This document shows, piece by piece, positions 7,063-11,997 of a stretch of DNA of 12,756 nucleotides (positions within the stretch are counted from its first letter, which is position 1; every line of letters starts with the position of its first letter). Under the pieces are notes generated by a model. It had not been told where the DNA came from and did not search any database. It worked only from the letters and a program-made list of their open reading frames with translations. Source of the stretch: Acetobacteraceae bacterium (GTDB lineage Bacteria > Pseudomonadota > Alphaproteobacteria > Acetobacterales > Acetobacteraceae). The DNA lies in the NCBI GenBank assembly GCA_027306955.1, contig DAHUXX010000280.1, positions 1 to 12,756 on the forward strand. The letters run 5' to 3'. The position numbers and the translations under genes were made by a program.

Positions 7063-8343
7063 ATGAGCGCCATCGCCACCCTCGCCGCGCGCGAAATCCT
7101 CGACAGCCGCGGCAACCCCACGATCGAGGTCGACGCGATCCTGGAGAGCGGTGTCGTCGGCCGTGCCGCCATTCCCTCCGGAGCCTCCACCGGCACCAAC
7201 GAGGCGGTGGAGAAGCGCGACGGCGACCCCACGCGCTACGGCGGCAAGGGCGTGCGCGAGGCAGTCGCCGCGGTGCACGGCGAGATCCTCGCCGCCATCG
7301 TCGGCATGGACCCCGCCGAGCAGGTGCTGATCGACGAGCTGCTGATCGACCTCGACGGCACGCCCAACAAGTCGCGCCTCGGCGCCAACGCGCTGCTCGG
7401 CGTGAGCCTCGCCTGCGCCAAGGCGGCGGCGGCGGAGACGGGCGTGGCCCTGTGGCGACATGTCGGCGGCGTGGCGGCGCGCATCCTGCCGGTGCCGATG
7501 ATGAATATCGTCAATGGCGGCAAGCACGCCGACAACCCGATCGACATCCAGGAGTTCATGATCCAGCCCGTCGGCGCCGGCACTTTCGCCGACGCGCTGC
7601 GCATGGGCTCGGAGATCTTCATGGCGCTGAAGAAGAAGCTCGCGGCGGCGGGACACAACACCAATGTCGGCGACGAGGGCGGCTTCGCGCCCGCCATCGG
7701 CTCGGCGGCGGAGGCACTCGGCTTCATCGTCAGCGCCTGCGAGGCGGCGGGCTACCGGCCGGGCGAGGACGTCACCTTCGCGATCGACTGCGCGGCTTCC
7801 GAATTCCACTCAGGTGGCCGCTACAGGCTGGCGGGCGAGGGGTTGGAGCTCGATGCCGCGGGCATGGTCGGCTACCTCGAGGATCTCTGCGCGCGGTTTC
7901 CCATCGTCTCGGTCGAGGATGGCTGCGCGGAGGACGACTGGGCGGGCTGGAAGCTGCTCACCGAGCGCCTGGGCTCGCGCGTGCAGCTCGTGGGCGACGA
8001 CATTTTCGTGACCAACACGGAATTTCTCGCGCGCGGCATCGAGGAAGGCTGCGCCAACGCGATCCTGGTCAAGGTCAACCAGATCGGCACGCTGTCGGAG
8101 ACGCTGGCGGCGGTCGAGATGGCGCACCGCGCCGGGTGGCGCGCGGTGATCAGCCACCGCTCCGGCGAGACCGAGGACGCCACCATCGCCGACCTCGCGG
8201 TCGCGACCAATTGCGGGCAGATCAAGACCGGCAGCCTGTCGCGCAGCGACCGCATCGCCAAATACAACCAGCTCCTGCGCATCGAGGAGGCGCTGGGCCC
8301 AGCGGCGCAGTATGCTGGCCGTACAGTGCTCGCGCGCCGCTGA
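7063..8343 (+). CDS. eno: Enolase (phosphopyruvate hydratase)
   Basis: Enolase dehydrates 2-phosphoglycerate to phosphoenolpyruvate in glycolysis and runs the reverse reaction in gluconeogenesis; in many bacteria it also joins the RNA degradosome. The 426-residue length is standard. The N-terminus has EILDSRGNPTIEVD (11-24) and IPSGASTG (37-44). Catalytic residues are present: Glu205 in GDEGGFAP, Lys337 in LVKVNQIGT, His365 in SHRSGETED and Lys388 in QIKTGS. The magnesium ligands Asp242, Glu285 and Asp312 are all in place. The product is cytosolic. ATG 7063 is set by a GGAG six bases upstream and by the family N-terminus. It follows the kdsA block after an 80-base gap; its PEP product is a substrate of KdsA. 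It faces the small exported protein gene, with 47 bases between the two stops. Confidence 0.98.
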   Translation: MSAIATLAAREILDSRGNPTIEVDAILESGVVGRAAIPSGASTGTNEAVEKRDGDPTRYGGKGVREAVAAVHGEILAAIVGMDPAEQVLIDELLIDLDGTPNKSRLGANALLGVSLACAKAAAAETGVALWRHVGGVAARILPVPMMNIVNGGKHADNPIDIQEFMIQPVGAGTFADALRMGSEIFMALKKKLAAAGHNTNVGDEGGFAPAIGSAAEALGFIVSACEAAGYRPGEDVTFAIDCAASEFHSGGRYRLAGEGLELDAAGMVGYLEDLCARFPIVSVEDGCAEDDWAGWKLLTERLGSRVQLVGDDIFVTNTEFLARGIEEGCANAILVKVNQIGTLSETLAAVEMAHRAGWRAVISHRSGETEDATIADLAVATNCGQIKTGSLSRSDRIAKYNQLLRIEEALGPAAQYAGRTVLARR

Positions 8344-8390
8344 GGTCTGGGCGGCGCGGCGGCCCTCCCCCCTCTCAGCGACCCCCTGCC

Positions 8391-8684
8391 TCAGCGAAAA
8401 GTAAAGCCGAGCACCAGGGACGGCGGGGCCACGACGACGGGCGGGGCGTAGGCGACGGGCGGCGGCATATAGACGGGCGGAGGTGCCATGTAGACAGGCG
8501 GCGGCGCCACATAGACCGGGGGCGGCGCGTATACATAGGCGGGCGGCGCCCAGCCGCGGTGCCAGTCCCCGTGCCAGTGTCCGTGCCAGTCGCCGCGCGG
8601 GCCGCCGTGCCAGCCATCGGCCAGCGCCGCGCCAGGTAGCGCCACGGCGATCGCGGCGGCAAGCAGGAGAGACTTCCTCGTCAT
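8391..8684 (-). CDS. Small exported His/Trp- and Pro-rich repeat protein, unknown function
   Basis: The 97-residue product begins with a clear signal peptide: MTRK, a hydrophobic core at about 5-18, and a likely cleavage after GAALA near residue 22. The mature part starts with a Gly/His/Trp-rich segment carrying DWH twice plus further WH pairs (five His within residues 25-42). A proline-rich stretch follows, built from 7-residue units APPPVYV, APPPVYM, APPPVYM, then shorter variants. It ends with SLVLGFTFR, a possible beta strand. Proteins of this general build, with PPPVY repeats and a short C-terminal strand, are common and uncharacterised in proteobacteria. Metal binding or an envelope role is guesswork. 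A strong GAGGAGG (8691-8697) precedes the ATG. It is an opposite-strand insertion between eno and ftsB, which are often neighbours in related genomes. Confidence 0.85.
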   Translation of the reverse strand: MTRKSLLLAAAIAVALPGAALADGWHGGPRGDWHGHWHGDWHRGWAPPAYVYAPPPVYVAPPPVYMAPPPVYMPPPVAYAPPVVVAPPSLVLGFTFR

Positions 8685-8690
8685 CGCTGG

Positions 8691-8697
8691 GCCTCCT
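8691..8697 (-). promoter_or_regulatory. Strong ribosome binding site for the exported repeat protein
   Basis: Read on the minus strand, GAGGAGG lies six bases before the ATG at 8684. It is one of the strongest Shine-Dalgarno sequences in the window and supports translation of the short, low-complexity gene. Confidence 0.8.
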
Positions 8698-8765
8698 CAG
8701 TGTATGTCTGCCTCTGTGACGGCACGATCCAAGCCCGGCTTTGGGACCGCCGCCGGGCGCCGTTA

Positions 8766-8850
8766 TGGCAAATAGGTGGCAAATCTCCCGGCAGGGGTGA
8801 AAAATTTTTCAGAAACCTTTGGCAAAACGGACAAAATATGTTTCGATTCA
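8766..8850 (+). promoter_or_regulatory. AT-rich divergent regulatory region with palindrome and TGGCAAA repeats
   Basis: This is the most AT-rich patch in the window. It holds TGGCAAAT at 8766-8773 and 8777-8784, a third TGGCAAA at 8820-8826, and a perfect 14-bp palindrome TGAAAAATTTTTCA at 8798-8811. A possible promoter is TTCAGA (8808-8813) with CAAAAT (8832-8837), 18 bases apart, which would start transcription near 8844, ahead of ftsB. The repeats may be an operator or an AT-rich upstream element. It lies between the minus-strand exported-protein gene and ftsB and could serve both. Confidence 0.5.
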
Positions 8851-8882
8851 AACTTTCCTGCCGCCCCGCCGATAGGCCACCT

Positions 8883-9359
8883 GTGTCCCTCACCGCCTCG
8901 TCCCTGCTGCCCACGCGCCTGCTTCCGTCGCGCCTGCTCTCCTCGCGTGGGACCGCCGCGCGCCCCAACGCCTCAGGCCCGAACGCCGTGCGCCCCAACG
9001 CCTCACGCCCCAACGCCTCACGCCCGAACGCATCCTGGGGCCGAAGCATCCGCCGCCGCGTCCGTGGCATGGTGTTGCCTGTCGTGCTGTTCCTGTTCGC
9101 CGCCTATTTCGGCTGGCAGGCGACGCAGGGCAGCCGCGGTCTGCACGCCTATGCCGAGCGCAAGCGGGAGGAGAAGGCGGCGCTCGCGGAACTCAAGACC
9201 GCGAAGCACGACCTCGCCGTCTGGGAGCGCCGGGTGTCGGCGCTGCGCGGCGACCACCTCGATCTCGACGTGCTCGACGAACGGGTGCGCGCGATGCTGA
9301 ACCTCAGCCAGCCGAACGACATCATCGTTCCCTACGGGCCGGGCAAGAAGCTGTTCTGA
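8883..9359 (+). CDS. ftsB: Septum formation protein FtsB (DivIC family) with repeat-bearing N-terminal extension
   Basis: FtsB is a bitopic inner-membrane protein that works with FtsL and FtsQ in the divisome. The conserved part is MVLPVVLFLFAAYFGWQATQ (from 9069), a transmembrane helix preceded by the basic SIRRRVRG. A periplasmic coiled coil rich in Glu, Lys, Ala and Arg follows, then the family ending LDVLDERVRAMLNLSQPNDIIVPYG. Upstream the frame stays open and contains three LL(P/S)(T/S)R units and five (R/G)PNA(S/V) units, giving a long cytoplasmic extension. Possible starts are ATG 8838, GTG 8883, GTG 8988 and ATG 9069. I chose GTG 8883 because GC-rich third positions begin there, an AGG lies six bases upstream, and codons 8838-8882 look non-coding. 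A 9069 start would give 96 residues, near family length. It sits between eno and pdhA as in related genomes. Confidence 0.88.
   Translation: MSLTASSLLPTRLLPSRLLSSRGTAARPNASGPNAVRPNASRPNASRPNASWGRSIRRRVRGMVLPVVLFLFAAYFGWQATQGSRGLHAYAERKREEKAALAELKTAKHDLAVWERRVSALRGDHLDLDVLDERVRAMLNLSQPNDIIVPYGPGKKLF
8904..8948 (+). repeat. Three diverged 15-bp tandem units (LLPTR/LLPSR/LLSSR) in ftsB
   Basis: CTGCTGCCCACGCGC, CTGCTTCCGTCGCGC and CTGCTCTCCTCGCGT follow each other without gaps, encoding LLPTR, LLPSR and LLSSR. Differences are mainly at third positions and in the middle codons, so the array is older or under coding constraint. It precedes a second array of the same period. Confidence 0.8.
8961..9035 (+). 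repeat. Five 15-bp tandem units (RPNAS-type) in ftsB
   Basis: The unit CGCCCCAACGCCTCA and close variants occur five times head-to-tail, encoding RPNAS, GPNAV, RPNAS, RPNAS and RPNAS. The third and fourth units match the consensus exactly, indicating recent slippage. The array ends 33 bases before the conserved FtsB helix (ATG 9069). Confidence 0.9.
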
Positions 9360-9367
9360 TCCGCCGG

Positions 9368-9382
9368 GCGCCGTAACGGCGC
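9368..9382 (+). terminator. Hairpin just after ftsB, possible terminator
   Basis: GCGCCG (9368-9373) and CGGCGC (9377-9382) pair around a TAA loop, starting eight bases after the ftsB stop. There is no T run after it, so intrinsic termination is weak at best; it may protect the 3' end. Another GC palindrome (CGCGGCCGCG) follows shortly. Confidence 0.35.
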
Positions 9383-9481
9383 TGCGATCGCGGGCGCGGC
9401 CGCGACGCAAGCTTGCCGCCGGGGGCGTCGCGCGCGAAGAATCTTGCGCGACCCGACACGAACGTCTCGGCTCGACAAGCA

Positions 9482-9525
9482 GTTAACCGAGATCTGGTTA
9501 ACGTCGCGTATTGCGTTGCACAATC
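9482..9525. promoter_or_regulatory. Inverted repeats upstream of pdhA, candidate operator
   Basis: GTTAACC (9482-9488) and GGTTAAC (9496-9502) form a perfect inverted repeat with a 7-base spacer. Eight bases on, ATTG and CAAT flank CGTTGCA (about 9510-9524). Both lie in the 240-base gap between ftsB and pdhA, 75-120 bases before the pdhA start, where a regulator of pyruvate dehydrogenase might bind. The bound protein is unknown. The rest of the gap (9383-9481, 9526-9588) shows no gene; no -35/-10 pair could be fixed with confidence. Confidence 0.5.
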
Positions 9526-9588
9526 ACGGTTTTTCGCCATCTCGCGCTTGCGGCGGCCCGACCCGGTTGATAGGTCTCGCCCGATCTC

Positions 9589-9594
9589 GGGAGG
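9589..9594 (+). promoter_or_regulatory. Ribosome binding site deciding the pdhA start
   Basis: GGGAGG lies five bases before ATG 9600 and separates the true start from the open but unrelated frame that runs about 150 bases further upstream. Confidence 0.8.
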
Positions 9595-9599
9595 TGCCC

Positions 9600-10610
9600 A
9601 TGGCGGTCGATGCGAAGAAGCGTGGCAAGGGCAGGGAGGCGGCGTCCGGCATGGATCGCGACCAGCTGCTCGCCGCGTACCGGACGATGCTGCTGATCCG
9701 ACGCTTCGAGGAAAAGGCCGGCCAGCTCTACGGCATGGGCCTCATCGGCGGTTTCTGCCACCTCTATATCGGCCAGGAAGCGGTGGTCGTCGGCATCCAG
9801 GCCGCACTCGACGAGACCGACCAGGTCATCACCTCCTACCGCGACCACGGCCACATGCTCGCGACCGGCATGCAGGCACGCGGCGTGATGGCGGAGCTCA
9901 CCGGCCGCGCCACCGGCTATTCGCGCGGCAAGGGCGGCTCCATGCACATGTTCAGCAAGGAGCGGAACTTCTTCGGCGGCCACGGTATCGTCGGCGCGCA
10001 GGTCTCGCTCGGCACCGGGCTTGCCTTCTCCAACGCCTATCGCGGCAATGACCGCGTGGCCGTGACCTATTTCGGCGAAGGTGCCTCCAACCAGGGCCAG
10101 GTCTACGAGAGCTTCAACCTCGCGGCGCTGATGAAGCTGCCCTGCATCTACGTGATCGAGAACAATAAGTACGGCATGGGCACCAGCGTCGAGCGCGCCT
10201 CGGCGAGCCGCGACCTCTCGAAGAACGCCGCCGCCTGGGGCATCCCCGGCACGCAGGTGGACGGCATGGATGTCGAGGCGACGTGGGAGGCGGCGAAGGC
10301 CGCCGTCGCCTGGTGCCGCGCCGGCAAGGGCCCGTACCTGATGGAGGTGAAGACCTACCGCTACCGCGGCCACTCCATGTCCGATCCCGCCAAGTACCGC
10401 ACGCGCGAGGAGGTGCAGAAGATGCGCAGCGAGCGCGACTGCATCGAGCACGCGCGCCAGCGGCTGGAGGGGTTGGGCGTCGAGGCGGCCCGCTTCAAGG
10501 CGATCGACGACGAGGTGAAGGCGGTGGTGCAGGAGGCCGCGGACTTCGCCCAGGCCTCGCCCGAGCCCGATCCCGCCGAGCTGTGGACCGACGTGCTGGT
10601 GGAGGGCTGA
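9600..10610 (+). CDS. pdhA: Pyruvate dehydrogenase E1 component, alpha subunit
   Basis: With PdhB this forms the thiamine-diphosphate enzyme that decarboxylates pyruvate and acetylates the lipoyl arm of E2. The 336-residue product is typical for the alpha2beta2 class. Visible are IGQEAVVVGI (57-66), TSYRDHGHML (78-87), GGSMHMF (112-118), GGHGIVG (126-132) and the cofactor motif YFGEGASNQGQVYESFN (157-173) closing with ENNKYGMGTS (187-196). The phosphorylation-loop-like YRYRGHSMSDPAKYR is at 253-267. The usual GDG aspartate of this motif is Glu160 here, as in branched-chain E1-alpha proteins, while the rest of the motif is pyruvate-type. ATG 9600 follows GGGAGG (9589-9594) by five bases; the open frame upstream is not PdhA-like. 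It is first of three genes and is separated from pdhB by three bases. Confidence 0.97.
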   Translation: MAVDAKKRGKGREAASGMDRDQLLAAYRTMLLIRRFEEKAGQLYGMGLIGGFCHLYIGQEAVVVGIQAALDETDQVITSYRDHGHMLATGMQARGVMAELTGRATGYSRGKGGSMHMFSKERNFFGGHGIVGAQVSLGTGLAFSNAYRGNDRVAVTYFGEGASNQGQVYESFNLAALMKLPCIYVIENNKYGMGTSVERASASRDLSKNAAAWGIPGTQVDGMDVEATWEAAKAAVAWCRAGKGPYLMEVKTYRYRGHSMSDPAKYRTREEVQKMRSERDCIEHARQRLEGLGVEAARFKAIDDEVKAVVQEAADFAQASPEPDPAELWTDVLVEG

Positions 10611-10613
10611 GCG

Positions 10614-11987
10614 ATGGCGACCGAGATCCTGATGCCGGCGCTCTCGCCGACCATGACCGTGGGCAAGCTCGCCCGCTGGCTCAAGAGCGTGGGCGACGAC
10701 ATCCGCGCCGGCGACGTCATCGCCGAAATCGAGACCGACAAGGCGACGATGGAAGTGGAGGCGGTGGACGAGGGCAAGCTCGCGCGCATCCTGGTCCCCG
10801 AGGGCACGGAAGGTGTCGCGGTGAACACGCCGATCGCGGTGATCGGCGATGGCGCCGCTGCTGCCGCACCCCTCCCCGCGCCGACAGCGGCAGCCCAGGC
10901 GCCATCCGCGCCAGCCCGGATGGTACCGGCGCCCATGGTACCGGCGCCGTCGCCGGCCGCGGCGCCGCGCGCGCCTGAACCCGCGGGTGCCTCGGAGAAG
11001 GATTGGGGCCCCACGAAGCCGATCTCCGTGCGCGAGGCGCTGCGCGACGCCATGGCAGCCGAGATGCGCGCCGACGACCGCGTGTTCCTGTTGGGCGAGG
11101 AGGTCGCGCAGTACCAGGGCGCCTACAAGGTCAGCCAGGGCCTGCTCGAGGAGTTCGGCGCGCGCCGCGTGATCGACACGCCGATCACCGAGCACGGCTT
11201 CACCGGCATGGCGGTGGGGGCGGCGCTCAACGGGCTGAAGCCCATCGTCGAGTTCATGACCTTCAACTTCGCCATGCAGGCGATGGACCAGATCATCAAC
11301 TCGGCCTCCAAGACGCTCTACATGTCCGGCGGGCAGATGGGCTGCCCGATCGTCTTCCGCGGCCCCAACGGGGCGGCGAGCCGCGTCGCCGCCCAGCACA
11401 GCCAGTGCTACGCCTCGTGGTACGCGCACGTCCCCGGCCTCAAGGTCGTGGCCCCGTGGTCCGCGGCGGATGCCAAGGGGCTGCTGCGCGCCGCGATCCG
11501 CGATCCCAACCCGGTGATCGTGCTGGAGAACGAGATCCTCTACGGCCACAGCGGCGAATGTCCGGTCGCCGAGGATTTCGTGCTGCCCATCGGCAAGGCG
11601 AAGGTCGAGCGCCCCGGCACGCAGGTCACGATCGTTGCGTTCTCGATCATGGTGGGCGTGGCACTCGCCGCGGCGGAGGCGCTGGCGGAGCAGGGCATCA
11701 GCGCCGAGGTGATCAACCTGCGCTCGCTGCGCCCGCTCGACACCGCAACGATCGTCGAGAGCGTGAAGAAGACCAGCCGGCTCGTCACCGTCGAGGAGGG
11801 CTGGCCCTACGCCGGCATCGGGGCCGAGGTCGCGATGCAGATCATGGAGCATGCCTTCGACTGGCTCGACGCGCCGCCCGCGCGCGTGCACGGCGCGGAT
11901 GTGCCGCTGCCCTACGCGGCCAATCTCGAGAAGCTCGCGCTGCCGCAGCCCGAATGGGTGGCGGACGCGGTGAAGAAGCTGTTCTAA
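10614..11987 (+). CDS. pdhB: Pyruvate dehydrogenase E1 component, beta subunit with N-terminal lipoyl domain
   Basis: This is the beta half of the pyruvate-decarboxylating E1, with a fused lipoyl domain as found in alphaproteobacteria. Residues 1-78 form the lipoyl domain; the attachment lysine is Lys43 in ETDKATMEVEA. An Ala/Pro linker (about 80-128) contains a doubled MVPAP. The transketolase-like E1-beta region starts near PISVREALRDAM (136-147) and holds GEEVAQYQGAYKVS (161-174), the catalytic glutamate region DTPITEHGFTG (188-198), FRGPNGAASRVAAQHSQ (248-264) with conserved His262, and NLRSLRPLD near residue 370. The tail ends PEWVADAVKKLF. At 457 residues it equals an ordinary ~330-residue E1-beta plus lipoyl domain and linker. 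GGAGGG at 10601-10606, inside the end of pdhA, serves as ribosome site. Ten bases separate it from pdhC. Confidence 0.97.
   Translation: MATEILMPALSPTMTVGKLARWLKSVGDDIRAGDVIAEIETDKATMEVEAVDEGKLARILVPEGTEGVAVNTPIAVIGDGAAAAAPLPAPTAAAQAPSAPARMVPAPMVPAPSPAAAPRAPEPAGASEKDWGPTKPISVREALRDAMAAEMRADDRVFLLGEEVAQYQGAYKVSQGLLEEFGARRVIDTPITEHGFTGMAVGAALNGLKPIVEFMTFNFAMQAMDQIINSASKTLYMSGGQMGCPIVFRGPNGAASRVAAQHSQCYASWYAHVPGLKVVAPWSAADAKGLLRAAIRDPNPVIVLENEILYGHSGECPVAEDFVLPIGKAKVERPGTQVTIVAFSIMVGVALAAAEALAEQGISAEVINLRSLRPLDTATIVESVKKTSRLVTVEEGWPYAGIGAEVAMQIMEHAFDWLDAPPARVHGADVPLPYAANLEKLALPQPEWVADAVKKLF
10920..10949 (+). repeat. 15-bp tandem duplication in the pdhB linker (MVPAP x2)
   Basis: ATGGTACCGGCGCCC (10920-10934) is followed directly by ATGGTACCGGCGCCG (10935-10949), differing only in the last base. 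It adds one MVPAP unit to the flexible linker between the lipoyl and E1-beta domains. Confidence 0.95.
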
Positions 11988-11992
11988 GGAGG
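11986..11992 (+). promoter_or_regulatory. Strong ribosome binding site for pdhC
   Basis: AAGGAGG begins within the pdhB TAA stop and ends five bases before the pdhC ATG. It is the best Shine-Dalgarno in the pdh cluster, compatible with the need for many E2 copies per complex (inference). Confidence 0.8.
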
Positions 11993-11997
11993 GGGCG

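Noticed and set aside
8344..8390. Bidirectional terminator between eno and the exported-protein gene
   Set aside because: The 47-base convergent gap is C-rich but I see no stable hairpin with a T run on either strand.
8904..9035. CRISPR-like array
   Set aside because: Units are 15 bp, directly adjacent without spacers, and keep reading frame; they are coding tandem repeats.
8681..9070. Minus-strand frame with ALGRE-type repeats opposite ftsB
   Set aside because: The repeats are the reverse reading of the 15-bp RPNAS array; the frame has no ribosome site and lies antisense to FtsB.
9482..9502. CtrA site upstream of pdhA (TTAA repeats)
   Set aside because: The two TTAA cores are 11 bases apart and in inverted arms, not the TTAA-N7-TTAA arrangement of CtrA sites; kept only as an unnamed inverted repeat.
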